A stretch of DNA of 64,000 nt from Parasporobacterium sp. (GTDB lineage Bacteria > Bacillota > Clostridia > Lachnospirales > Lachnospiraceae): the NCBI GenBank assembly GCA_017510065.1, contig JAFWOB010000114.1:19953-83952 (forward strand), read 5' to 3'. The number at the start of each line of letters is the position of its first letter. Within the stretch, counting starts at the first letter, position 1. Below are positions 33,681 through 42,515 of the stretch, in pieces. A program made the translations under genes and the position numbers. Under the pieces are notes generated by a model that saw only the letters and a list, made by a program, of their open reading frames with translations, was not told where the DNA came from and made no database searches.

Positions 33681-34322
33681 ATGCTGAAAGATATTGTGAT
33701 CCTGGGTACCGGAGGCGTGGCGGAAGGTATTATCTGGGTAATCGAGATGATCAATTCGATCGAAGAAACGTGGAATATACTGGGATATATAGATAACGAG
33801 AAAGAAAGCCACAGCATGATATGCGGATACCCGGTTATCGGAAATGATGACTGGCTGCTTCAGTATGACAAACCCATATATGCTGCCTGTGCCATAGGTT
33901 TTCCGGGGATCAGAAAAAAAGTGATCAAAAAGTTCCGATCCAAAGACAATATCATATTTCCTCAGCTGATCTCTCCGAAAGCAGTAATCTCGGATCGGGC
34001 GGAAATCGGCGAGGGATGCGTCATCTATCCGGGAACGATCCTTGCTCCCAATGTGAAAGTGAACGATCATGTCCTGATCAACTATAATTGTACTTTCGGA
34101 CATGATGTCGAAATAGGTTCCTACACCTGTATCAATCCTGCTGCAAATGTATCAGGCTGTGTCTCGATCGGGAACGCCTGTTTGATCGGATCCAATTCTT
34201 CCATAAAACAGCAGCTGGTCATCGGAGATAATAGTACGGTCGGATTAGGCGCAGTGGTTTTGTCGTCTGTAGACAGTAATACCACTGTGGTAGGAAATCC
34301 TGCAAGAGTTTTAAAAAAATAA
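33681..34322 (+). CDS. legH: Left-handed beta-helix acetyltransferase, LegH/PglD/NeuD-like
   Basis: 213 residues. An N-terminal Rossmann-like substrate domain (IVILGTGGVAEGI) is followed by hexapeptide repeats (VISDRAEIGEGCVIYPGTIL, INYNCTFGHDVEIGSYTCI). The His of FGHD is in the position of the catalytic base of PglD/NeuD. In this cluster it should N-acetylate the 4-amino group produced by LegC. It lies between the nucleotidyltransferase and the synthase genes with gaps of about 10 and 39 bp. Confidence 0.87.
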   Translation: MLKDIVILGTGGVAEGIIWVIEMINSIEETWNILGYIDNEKESHSMICGYPVIGNDDWLLQYDKPIYAACAIGFPGIRKKVIKKFRSKDNIIFPQLISPKAVISDRAEIGEGCVIYPGTILAPNVKVNDHVLINYNCTFGHDVEIGSYTCINPAANVSGCVSIGNACLIGSNSSIKQQLVIGDNSTVGLGAVVLSSVDSNTTVVGNPARVLKK

Positions 34323-34361
34323 TGAATTGAAGTGATTATTACAGAAAGACTGGAAAAAAGG

Positions 34362-35360
34362 ATGAAAAAAATACTTATCATTGCAGAAGCCGGTGTAAAT
34401 CATAACGGAAAACTTGATATGGCACTGGAAATGGTCCGGGTTGCCGCTGAGGCAGGAGCAGATATCATAAAGTTTCAGACATCAAATCCCGGATTGGTGT
34501 ATTCCAAAAATGCATTTAAGGCTGATTATCAGAAGGAAAATACGGATAAAAATGAAAGCGCCATCGAGATGTCCAGAGGGTTTCATCTCGAATATGATGA
34601 TTTCAGGATCATTAAACAAAAATGTGAAGAGACAGGAATCTGCTTTTTATCAACGCCGTTTGATCTGGACAGTATAGCTTTTCTGGATTCTATCGACATC
34701 CCGTTCTGGAAGATCCCTTCAGGGGAGATCACAAACTATCCTTATCTGGTGAAGATTGCGAAAACCGGTAAGGATATCGTTCTTTCCACCGGCATGAGCA
34801 CGTTGGAAGAGATACATGACGCTGTCGATGTACTGAACGAAAACGGCGCCGGTAAGATCACGATCATGCACTGTACTACACAGTACCCTGCACCTTATGA
34901 AGAAGTCAATTTAAGGGCGATCGATTTCCTGAGGGATGAATTCGGATACGATATCGGATATTCGGATCATACGAAAGGGATCGAGGTTTCCCTGGCTGCA
35001 GCAGCCAGGGGGGCCGCCGTGATCGAAAAGCATTTTACACTGGACAGAAACCTGCCCGGACCGGACCATAAGGCAAGTCTGGAACCGCAGGAATTAAAAG
35101 CGCTGGTAGATGGAATCAGACATATCGAATCTGCGTTGGGAACATATGGCAAAAATCCCAGTCCATCAGAACTCAAAAATAAAGACGTTGCGAGGAAAAG
35201 CCTTGTAGCGGCTCAAAAGATCCGGAAAGGGGAACTGTTTACGGAACAGAATCTTACCACAAAAAGACCGGGAACAGGGCTGTCTCCCATGTTATGGAAC
35301 ACAGTGATCGGACAGATTTCACCGAGAGATTTTGAAGAGGATGATTTGATAGAATTATGA
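34362..35360 (+). CDS. legI: N-acylneuraminate/legionaminate synthase (NeuB family), LegI
   Basis: 332 residues from ATG 34362, which gives the usual MKK-ILIIAEAGVNHNG start; an in-frame GTG at 34332 would add ten non-homologous residues. The barrel shows FLSTPFDLDS, KIPSGEITNYP, STGMSTLEE and GYSDHT; the C-terminal SAF (antifreeze-like) domain contains RKSLVAAQKIRKGE and RPGTGLSP. It condenses phosphoenolpyruvate with the 2,4-diacetamido hexose to the nine-carbon acid. The stop overlaps the next gene by four bases. Confidence 0.93.
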   Translation: MKKILIIAEAGVNHNGKLDMALEMVRVAAEAGADIIKFQTSNPGLVYSKNAFKADYQKENTDKNESAIEMSRGFHLEYDDFRIIKQKCEETGICFLSTPFDLDSIAFLDSIDIPFWKIPSGEITNYPYLVKIAKTGKDIVLSTGMSTLEEIHDAVDVLNENGAGKITIMHCTTQYPAPYEEVNLRAIDFLRDEFGYDIGYSDHTKGIEVSLAAAARGAAVIEKHFTLDRNLPGPDHKASLEPQELKALVDGIRHIESALGTYGKNPSPSELKNKDVARKSLVAAQKIRKGELFTEQNLTTKRPGTGLSPMLWNTVIGQISPRDFEEDDLIEL

Positions 35361-36508
35361 AATTAGCAATTGTTACAGCAACCAGAGCCGAATATGGCCT
35401 GTTAACCCCGCTTATCAAGCTGGCAGTGGATGATCCGGACATTGATCTGGATCTCATTGTAACGGGAACGCATTTAGCAGAAAAACACGGTCATACCATA
35501 GATTTTATTCTGCAGGATGGATTTCCGATCAAACATGAGATTCCGATCCTGGAAGAAGGAAATGATCCATACGATATTTCCATGACGATGGCAAATGCCA
35601 TCTCCCGTTTCGCAGCCTGTTTTCGGGATGACCGTCCGGATGCCGTTGTCCTGCTGGGTGACAGAACCGAAATGCTTGCCATCGCATGTGCTGCTATGAA
35701 TGAGAGAATTCCGATCGTGCATCTGATGGGGGGTTCTGTTACGGAAGGTGCCGTGGATGAGTGTGTGCGGCATGCTTTAACGAAAATGAGTTATCTGCAT
35801 TTTACGAGCACCGAAGTGTACAGACGCAGGGTCATACAGCTGGGCGAGTCTCCGGACAGAGTCTTTTTCTCAGGGGCTTTAAGTTCGGACAATGTCCTGA
35901 ATGTTCCGCTTTACGGCGAGGAGGAGATCCGCACCATGCTTGGGATACCGGAAGGGATCCCTTATATTGTAGCAACGTTTCATCCTGTGACCCTTGAAAA
36001 TTCCGCAGAAGAACAGATCGAGGAACTGCTTCATGCCATTACAGAAAGAAACGGATTTTATTATCTGTTTACCATGGCGAACGCGGACACAGGAGGTGAT
36101 CTGATCAATCAAAGGATCAGACAGTATTCGGATTGCTGTAAAAATGTCATGCTGGTATCCAATCTGGGGATGAAAAAATACCTGAGTGCTGTGAAACATG
36201 CGGCAATGGTTCTGGGCAATTCTTCCAGCGGTCTTATGGAGGCTCCTGTTCTGGGCACTCCGACGGTTAATATTGGTGACAGGCAGAAGGGGAGGATTAT
36301 GGCGGAATCTGTCGTTAACTGCCTTCCTTACTGTGACGAGATCGTTTCGGCAATGGACAAGGCGCTTAAGATCCCTCGCAAGCCTTCGCTGCTGTTTGGA
36401 AACGGACATGCAGCCGAGACGATTCTTACAACCATTAAAAAGTTTTTCTGCTCCGGCCAGATTGACCTGAAAAAGAAATTTTATGATATAGATCTGAGGT
36501 TACAATGA
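35357..36508 (+). CDS. legG: Hydrolysing NDP-GlcNAc-type 2-epimerase, LegG/NeuC-like
   Basis: 383 residues of a GT-B-fold 2-epimerase. VTATRAEYGLLTPLI is the N-terminal substrate loop and VLLGDRTEMLAIACAA the conserved GDR-E motif; FHPVTLEN and GNSSSGLMEAP lie in the nucleotide-binding half. The NeuC/LegG subgroup releases the nucleotide and epimerises C2 in one step, feeding the synthase. ATG 35357 overlaps the synthase stop (ATGA), indicating coupled translation. Confidence 0.92.
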   Translation: MKLAIVTATRAEYGLLTPLIKLAVDDPDIDLDLIVTGTHLAEKHGHTIDFILQDGFPIKHEIPILEEGNDPYDISMTMANAISRFAACFRDDRPDAVVLLGDRTEMLAIACAAMNERIPIVHLMGGSVTEGAVDECVRHALTKMSYLHFTSTEVYRRRVIQLGESPDRVFFSGALSSDNVLNVPLYGEEEIRTMLGIPEGIPYIVATFHPVTLENSAEEQIEELLHAITERNGFYYLFTMANADTGGDLINQRIRQYSDCCKNVMLVSNLGMKKYLSAVKHAAMVLGNSSSGLMEAPVLGTPTVNIGDRQKGRIMAESVVNCLPYCDEIVSAMDKALKIPRKPSLLFGNGHAAETILTTIKKFFCSGQIDLKKKFYDIDLRLQ

Positions 36509-37203
36509 TGAAAAATATAGCGATCATTCCTGCCAGAAGCGGTTCCAAGGGTGTTCCGGATAAAAATATCAGGGATCTGTGCGGGAAACCCTTGATGGCA
36601 TATGCAATTGAAGCTGCCAGAGATTCCGGCATGTTCGAAGAGATCATGGTTTCCACCGATTCCGAACATTACGCGGCAATCGCAAAAGAATACGGTGCAC
36701 AGGTTCCTTTTTTAAGAAGCGAAGCAACTTCAAGTGACACCGCTTCTTCCTGGGATATGGTAGAAGAAGTGTTAAACGGATACCGAAGCCTGGGACGTGA
36801 ATTTGATACCTTTTGTCTTCTTCAGCCGACTTCTCCCCTGCGTTCCGCTGAGGATATAAAGAAGGCATATCAGCTGTACTATGACAGGGCTGAGTTTGCA
36901 GTCGTATCGGTATGCGAAGCAGAGCACTCTCCGCTTTGGGCAGGACATCTTCCCGAGGATGGAGAATTCATTGATTTTGTGAACAGAAACCGGCCTTCAA
37001 GGCGGCAGGCAGGAAAAAAGTTCTACAGGCTCAATGGTGCAATCTACATTGCCAATATTAACCGGTTTGAACAGGACCGGTTCCTGTATCAGAAAGGAAG
37101 CTATGCCTATATCATGGATCAGGAGAGCAGTGTCGATATCGATTCGGAGCTGGATTTTAAATTTGCTGCATTTTTAATGCAGGAAGGATCAGGATTGAAC
37201 TGA
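36505..37203 (+). CDS. legF: CMP-nonulosonate cytidylyltransferase, LegF/NeuA-like
   Basis: 232 residues. IIPARSGSKGVPDKNIRDL is the CTP-binding signature; VSTDSEHYA and LLQPTSPLRSAEDI are also typical of NeuA/PseF/LegF. It activates the nonulosonic acid with CTP, the last cytosolic step. Starts with ATGATG overlapping the previous stop (either ATG is possible). The stop codon at 37201 lies within the descending arm of the operon terminator. No transferase that would use the CMP sugar is found in the window. Confidence 0.92.
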   Translation: MMKNIAIIPARSGSKGVPDKNIRDLCGKPLMAYAIEAARDSGMFEEIMVSTDSEHYAAIAKEYGAQVPFLRSEATSSDTASSWDMVEEVLNGYRSLGREFDTFCLLQPTSPLRSAEDIKKAYQLYYDRAEFAVVSVCEAEHSPLWAGHLPEDGEFIDFVNRNRPSRRQAGKKFYRLNGAIYIANINRFEQDRFLYQKGSYAYIMDQESSVDIDSELDFKFAAFLMQEGSGLN

Positions 37204-37213
37204 TCCTTTTTTA
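37184..37213 (+). terminator. Rho-independent terminator of legionaminate operon
   Basis: AAGGATCAG (37184-37192) and CTGATCCTT (37200-37208) form a perfect 9-bp stem with a 7-nt loop and a T-rich tail; the stem includes the legF stop codon. Confidence 0.92.
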
Positions 37214-37271
37214 ATCTGATTTAAGTTTCATGATCTAACATTAGCCTCAGAAACAACAGGAGGTTAATGAA

Positions 37272-38294
37272 ATGAAAAAGTTTCTAGTAATGATCATGGC
37301 ACTTATCGTATCGTTCTGTATGGCTATTCCTGCAGCGGCAGAGGAGCCGGCAGCAGACAGTCAGGGACAGGAATCAGCCGGGGAATCGGCAGGAGAATCC
37401 GCAGAAGGTGAAAGCCAGGGCGAACATGGCGGACCTCGCGGTGACAGCAACGGAGGATCCGGCGGAATGCAGAATGATGAAACGGTCCAGGCCGCACTCG
37501 ACGAAGTGGCAGGAACATTCATCCAGGAGACATTTACAGACCCCGATACAGGAGTTGAGTTGGAATACAGCCTTTTTATCCCTGTTGAGTACTCAGAAGA
37601 CCAGAGCTATCCGATGATCATGTTCATTCCGGATGCGACAGGATCAGGAAAAAGCGCAGAAGATATTGTAAGCAGCTATTACGGCGCTGCAGTATGGGCA
37701 ACGGAAGAAGAACAGGCAAAACATCCGTCCTTTGTATTTGTTCCTGCTTTTACGGAAACCGTTGTAGATGACAACTGGAATACTTCTGATCAGATCGAGA
37801 CAGCAGTCAAAGCAATCCGGTATCTGACAGAGACTTACAGCATCGATACAGACAGGTTATATACAACGGGCCAGTCCATGGGATGTATGACATCGCTGTA
37901 TCTGAACAGCAGATATCCGGACCTTTTTGCAGCTTCCATGTATGTATCGGGACAATGGGATATTTCTGTTCTTGGGAATATGACAGACCAGACGTTCTTT
38001 TATATCACTTCTGCAGGCGATAACAAAGCATCCGGCGGGCAGAGTGAGGTTATGGCAATGTTCGAGGAAGCAGGTGTATCATACACCTACGGAGAGTGGA
38101 ATTGTCAGGAAGAGAACCAGTCAGAACTGGTCAGCGAGCTGATCGCGGAAGGACTCCCCGCCAATATGGTCCGGTTTGAAGCGCAATATACAGATGAGTC
38201 CGGAAACGAACAGACGCTCGGACATATGCAGTCTTTCAATTATGGATATAAACTGGAAGCCGTCAGGGACTGGCTGTTTGCACAGTCAAAATAA
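37272..38294 (+). CDS. Secreted alpha/beta-hydrolase (esterase/peptidase-like, COG4099 type)
   Basis: 340 residues: Sec signal ending AAAAEE (cleavage near AMA/AAA, no lipobox), then a low-complexity linker of Glu/Ser/Gly repeats at about 25-65, then an alpha/beta-hydrolase domain. YTTGQSMGCMTSLYL has the nucleophile Ser in G-Q-S-M-G, and HMQSF near the end holds the catalytic His. This pattern fits exported esterases related to feruloyl esterases and PHB-depolymerase-like proteins. AGGAGGTTAATGAA precedes ATG. It stands alone after the legionaminate terminator. Confidence 0.82.
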   Translation: MKKFLVMIMALIVSFCMAIPAAAEEPAADSQGQESAGESAGESAEGESQGEHGGPRGDSNGGSGGMQNDETVQAALDEVAGTFIQETFTDPDTGVELEYSLFIPVEYSEDQSYPMIMFIPDATGSGKSAEDIVSSYYGAAVWATEEEQAKHPSFVFVPAFTETVVDDNWNTSDQIETAVKAIRYLTETYSIDTDRLYTTGQSMGCMTSLYLNSRYPDLFAASMYVSGQWDISVLGNMTDQTFFYITSAGDNKASGGQSEVMAMFEEAGVSYTYGEWNCQEENQSELVSELIAEGLPANMVRFEAQYTDESGNEQTLGHMQSFNYGYKLEAVRDWLFAQSK

Positions 38295-38310
38295 AGGTAC
38301 CTGAGCAGCT

Positions 38311-39387
38311 TTACAGGATATGGATGCTGTTTTCATCGAAGACTACAAACGCTTTGTCTCCAACCTCATAGATTTTTTTATTCTTAGGATTGAAGACAGA
38401 GATCTTGATCACCGTGTCGCCGACCAGTACATGATAATTCTGGTAGCTTCCCATGAAACAGCTTAATATGACTTCACACGGGAGCTGTCCTGCATCGGCC
38501 AGGACAGCTCCTTCCGGCCTGAGAACTACCGTGCAGTCATCTCCTGTGAAAGAATACCCGTTATCGGGGATCTCCACGATATTATTGTCAATATTGATGA
38601 GATATTTATCGCCGGTTTTTCCGGCAACATGCCCTTTCAGGAAATTGGCTTCCCCGATAAAGTCTGCCACGAATTCGTTAACAGGCTGATAATAGATTTC
38701 CTGAGGCGTTCCTACCTGTGCCTTGACGCCTTTTTCCATAATGATGATCTGATCAGAGATCGCCATGGCTTCGCTCTGGTCATGGGTTACATAGATGGCC
38801 GTAATACCGGCTTCCTGCTGGATCCTCCTGATCTCGGTACGCATAGAGACTCTGAGTTTTGCATCCAGGTTGGACAAGGGTTCGTCAAACAGCAGAACGC
38901 CCGGTTCCAGAACCAATGCCCTGGCAAGAGCAACTCTTTGCTGCTGACCGCCCGATAACTGGTTGGTCATCCTGGCTTCGCTGCCTTCCAACCCTACCAG
39001 GGCGAGAATATCGGTTACTTTCCTGCGGATGGTTTCCTTGTCCAGTTTGCGCAGCTTTAAGCCGTAAGCGATATTGTCATATACATTATAGTGGGGAAGA
39101 AGGGCATAGCTTTGGAACACCATCGCCGTATCACGTTTGTTTGGAGTGATGGCATTGATGGCTTCGTCTCCCAGATAGATTTCCCCTTCATCCGGACTTT
39201 CAAAACCGGCTATCATACGAAGAATGGTGGTCTTGCCGCATCCGGAGGGACCAAGCAGGGTTACAAAACTGCCCGGTTCTATATCCAGGGACACATCATG
39301 CACCGCATAAAAATCTTTCCGGGTTTTGGGATCTTTGTAAATTTTTGATACATGTTCCAGACGAACTCCCTTTTTTTCTTTTGCCAT
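38311..39387 (-). CDS. ABC importer ATPase, PotA/FbpC/PhnT-like
   Basis: About 358 residues; ATG 39387 (MAKEKKG) is favoured over ATG 39399 because GGAG lies 6-7 bases before it. Walker A is GPSGCGKTT, signature LSGGQQQRVALARAL, Walker B VLLFDEPLSNLDAK. A C-terminal TOBE domain occupies about residues 240-358. This group drives uptake of ferric iron, 2-aminoethylphosphonate, polyamines or phosphorylated sugars. Third gene of a minus-strand operon, 26 bp after the permease. Confidence 0.9.
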   Translation of the reverse strand: MAKEKKGVRLEHVSKIYKDPKTRKDFYAVHDVSLDIEPGSFVTLLGPSGCGKTTILRMIAGFESPDEGEIYLGDEAINAITPNKRDTAMVFQSYALLPHYNVYDNIAYGLKLRKLDKETIRRKVTDILALVGLEGSEARMTNQLSGGQQQRVALARALVLEPGVLLFDEPLSNLDAKLRVSMRTEIRRIQQEAGITAIYVTHDQSEAMAISDQIIIMEKGVKAQVGTPQEIYYQPVNEFVADFIGEANFLKGHVAGKTGDKYLINIDNNIVEIPDNGYSFTGDDCTVVLRPEGAVLADAGQLPCEVILSCFMGSYQNYHVLVGDTVIKISVFNPKNKKIYEVGDKAFVVFDENSIHIL

Positions 39388-39412
39388 TGTTGTCTCCATT
39401 CTATGATATCGG

Positions 39413-41122
39413 TTAATTGTTTACGATTTTCCTGCTGGTGCCGAAATGCCGGATGATAAAATTCATCAGGAGAACGGAACCGTAGGTGATAACGATCAGG
39501 ATCGTTGCGAAAGCACATGCGATGCCGTAGGAGCCTTTTTCCGCAAATTCATTGATCTGTACCGTGATCAAGAGGAACTGCGGAGTGACCAGCAGTATGA
39601 TAGCACTGATGGCCGTGATGCTGCGGACGAAGGCTGTGACAAGACCGCTCAGGAAACTGTCCTTGATCAGCGGCAAAGTAACGCTGGTAAACACTTTCAG
39701 GCTTCCTGCGCCCATGTCATAAGCCGATTCTTCAATGCTTTTATCTATCTGCCTTAGGGCAGAGATACCGCTCCTGGTTCCGGTGGGAAGGGAACGTACG
39801 ATAAATACTATGACAAGGATCGCACCGGTTCCGTACAGTCCCTGCAGTATCCCGGTTCTGAAGATTCCTCCCGCAAAACCCCGGATATATCCAACGCCGA
39901 GAACCGTTCCGGGCACGGCCATGGCCAGCATGGAAACGGCTTCAATAAATCCTTTTGCCTTGAATTTCTTCTTTACGACCAGATACGAGATGATCATGGA
40001 CAAAAGCGCGGTGATCGGGGCTGCGATCAGTGACAGGACAAAGGAGTCTTTAAATGCTTTAAGACCTTTGTAACGTACAAATACCTGCTCAAACCATCTG
40101 GTGGTCAGATGGAAATCATATCCCCATGTCCGGAATAATGCCCCGAAAGGAATACATACATACATCAGTATGACAAAGATCGCCAGAGCGGAGCACAGGA
40201 TCGTCAATGGCCTGGTAACGCTCTTGTCCGTGATAAGCATTCTTTCACGGGAAGCCTTTCCGGAAAGGGTGGCAGTGCTTTTTCGTTCCAGATAGTATTT
40301 CTGGACCACAAACATGACAAGGGTAATGAAGAGCAGCACCACCGCCATGGCGGCCGCCCCGTTTTTGTCATAGGCGCCTGTGATCTGCAGATAGATAGTT
40401 GTTGCAAGGGTATCATAAGATCCGCCTATGATCATGGGGTTTGCAAAATCTGCGATCGATTCGATAAAGGTTACCAGAAATGCATTTCCGATACCCGGAA
40501 GGATCAAAGGGAGTGTGACCGTCATAAAGACCTTCCATCTGGAAGCCCCCATATCCCGGGCAGCTTCTTCCAGAGAAGGGTCAATGTTTTTTAAAAGACC
40601 TCTGAACATCATGTAACAGACAGGAAAGAAGGTCAGCGTCTGAACGATCGCGATACCCCAGAATCCATAAACACTGTTGTCATAGATGCCCAGAAGATAT
40701 CTGGTAATGATCCCGGATTTTCCAAACAACATGATCAGGGAAAGAGACAGAACAAAGGGAGGGGATACAACAGGCAGCATGGAAACCACTTTGAAAATGC
40801 CGCCCATAAACCTGGTCCTCAGTTTGACATATACTTCAACATAGGCAAATAAAAGACCGATAAAAGAGGAAGCAATTCCAACCAGGAATCCTACTTTCAA
40901 CGTATTGGTAATGGCAGTCTGGAAACTCTTCATCCCCAGGACCCGGCTGAATACGGAAAGTGAGATGCCGTCACCGGTGATCACACTGTCTACCAGAAGG
41001 ATTGCCAGCGGATAGAGGATAAACAGAGTCAGAAAGGCAATTAAAACAACGATGGTAGTCACCATAACGGGATCTGCCATGAATTTTTTTCGGTCCAGGG
41101 ACGCACTTTGGCTTTTAGTCAT
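39413..41122 (-). CDS. ABC importer permease, two-domain FbpB/PhnU-like
   Basis: 569 residues made of two fused permease halves with about twelve hydrophobic segments. Each half has an EAA loop: SLEEAARDMGASRWKVFMTVTLP and SIEESAYDMGAGSLKVFTSVTLP. This double layout is typical of ferric-iron (FbpB/AfuB) and 2-aminoethylphosphonate importers. GCAGGAGCCC lies before ATG 41122 on the minus strand. A perfect hairpin separates it from the binding-protein gene upstream in the operon. Confidence 0.92.
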   Translation of the reverse strand: MTKSQSASLDRKKFMADPVMVTTIVVLIAFLTLFILYPLAILLVDSVITGDGISLSVFSRVLGMKSFQTAITNTLKVGFLVGIASSFIGLLFAYVEVYVKLRTRFMGGIFKVVSMLPVVSPPFVLSLSLIMLFGKSGIITRYLLGIYDNSVYGFWGIAIVQTLTFFPVCYMMFRGLLKNIDPSLEEAARDMGASRWKVFMTVTLPLILPGIGNAFLVTFIESIADFANPMIIGGSYDTLATTIYLQITGAYDKNGAAAMAVVLLFITLVMFVVQKYYLERKSTATLSGKASRERMLITDKSVTRPLTILCSALAIFVILMYVCIPFGALFRTWGYDFHLTTRWFEQVFVRYKGLKAFKDSFVLSLIAAPITALLSMIISYLVVKKKFKAKGFIEAVSMLAMAVPGTVLGVGYIRGFAGGIFRTGILQGLYGTGAILVIVFIVRSLPTGTRSGISALRQIDKSIEESAYDMGAGSLKVFTSVTLPLIKDSFLSGLVTAFVRSITAISAIILLVTPQFLLITVQINEFAEKGSYGIACAFATILIVITYGSVLLMNFIIRHFGTSRKIVNN

Positions 41123-41146
41123 GATCGGGCTCCTGCTGTATTAGAA

Positions 41147-41177
41147 TGCAGGGCGGAAAACCTGTTTCCGCCCTGCA
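41147..41177 (-). other. Perfect 13-bp hairpin between binding protein and permease genes
   Basis: TGCAGGGCGGAAA (41147-41159) and its exact complement (41165-41177) enclose a 5-nt loop. On the minus strand it follows the binding-protein stop by 15 bases and has no T-run, as with the hairpins at 22056 and 48145. Confidence 0.8.
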
Positions 41178-41192
41178 TGATTTCTGTGCTTC

Positions 41193-42278
41193 TTATTCTG
41201 TCTTGAAACGGTCGTCTCCGCCGCCTAATGCTGTCATAACTTCTTCAATGTATTTGCTGGTATTCTGCTTAGCATCTTCGAAGTCATAGTCCATTACGTT
41301 TTCAGGATCAAGACCGAACTCTGCAGCAATTTCAGGTTGCTGCGCATTGTCGATCGTAAGGAACTGGTAGGAGCCGTTCTTTGCAGCCAACTCTACGCAT
41401 TCCGGACTGAGCGCATATTCGATCCACAGTTTTGCAGCATTCGGATGCTGGCAGCCTTTGAAGATCGCGGTAGCGCCGATCTCGAAGGAGGTTCCCGATG
41501 AAGGAATGATCAGCTGGATGTTTCCATAGCCATTATCCACGATCTGGGTGATGCCGTCATGCAGGAAGCCGATACCTACAACGCATTCTCCTGTACCGAC
41601 GTTCTTGGACGGACCGGAGCCGGACTTGGTATAGATCTCAATGTTCTTGTCAAGATCCACAAGATACTGGATACCTTCATCATGGCCGAATTTCTGGATC
41701 ATGGTATTGACAACCAGTTTTGCTGTTCCTGCTGTGTTGTAGTTGGACAGCCAGATCAGGCCTTCATATTTGGGATCCAGCAGATCTGTCCAATCCTGCG
41801 GTGCTTCGATTCCCATTCTGTCCAGTTCATCAGCATTAACCATAAAGCCGAGAATTCCCTTGTAGATACCATACCATGCACCCTCTGCATCACGGTATGC
41901 AGGGCTGATCAGATGGCTTGCGTTGATCGCTTCATAAGGCTCCAGGAGTCCGCCTGCTGCTGCCTCATTATAAGGATCCGTTGTTCCGCCGAACCAGACA
42001 TCGCCGGAAGGATTGCCGTTTTCTTCCTCGATCTTGGCCTGGACTTCACCGGTGGAGAGACGCTGATACTGGACATCGATGCCGTAGAGCTCAGCAAAGT
42101 GATCACATGCTGCAGCAAGATAATCTTCCTCGCAGGAACCATAGACCACTAAAGTGCCTTCTTCCTGGGCTGCCGCGATCAGGTCTTCCGGAATAGCTGC
42201 TTCCTCGGCGAATGCAGTGGTTCCGAAAAGACCCAGGACCAATACTGCTGCCAACAATACTGTCAATAGTTTTTTCAT
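41193..42278 (-). CDS. Solute-binding protein for Fe3+/phosphonate-type ABC importer
   Basis: About 361 residues from ATG 42278 (TGGAGGTAAAAAC before it); an in-frame start at 42314 would add twelve residues. Signal peptide ends at TAFA, without a lipobox cysteine. TLVVYGSCEEDYLAAA, DVWFGGTTDPYNEAA and SGSGPSKNVGTGECVVGIGF match the AfuA/FbpA/PhnS-like family 1/6 binding proteins. No Tyr-Tyr iron ligand pair is evident, so a phosphorylated organic ligand is as likely as iron. First gene of its operon. Confidence 0.88.
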   Translation of the reverse strand: MKKLLTVLLAAVLVLGLFGTTAFAEEAAIPEDLIAAAQEEGTLVVYGSCEEDYLAAACDHFAELYGIDVQYQRLSTGEVQAKIEEENGNPSGDVWFGGTTDPYNEAAAGGLLEPYEAINASHLISPAYRDAEGAWYGIYKGILGFMVNADELDRMGIEAPQDWTDLLDPKYEGLIWLSNYNTAGTAKLVVNTMIQKFGHDEGIQYLVDLDKNIEIYTKSGSGPSKNVGTGECVVGIGFLHDGITQIVDNGYGNIQLIIPSSGTSFEIGATAIFKGCQHPNAAKLWIEYALSPECVELAAKNGSYQFLTIDNAQQPEIAAEFGLDPENVMDYDFEDAKQNTSKYIEEVMTALGGGDDRFKTE

Positions 42279-42515
42279 GTTTTTACCTCCATCCTTAATA
42301 ATGATCCGAAACATGCCCGTTCATCCCAAGGGCGTGTTCGTCTTGTTCATTATGCTATATCATATTTAAAAAAAATTCAATTCTTTGTGCATAATTTGCA
42401 ATAGTAAAATATACCGGAATCTCATTATTTCCAAAAATGAATAGATATCCAAGGATAGATAATATATATTGATAAAGTAAAGCATTATCTTGGCACCATA
42501 GAAAGGAGACTTATC

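Noticed and set aside
30215-37203. Sialic acid (Neu5Ac) cluster
   Set aside because: The dehydratase, LegC-type aminotransferase and PtmE-type transferase are not needed for Neu5Ac; legionaminic or a related di-amino acid fits better.
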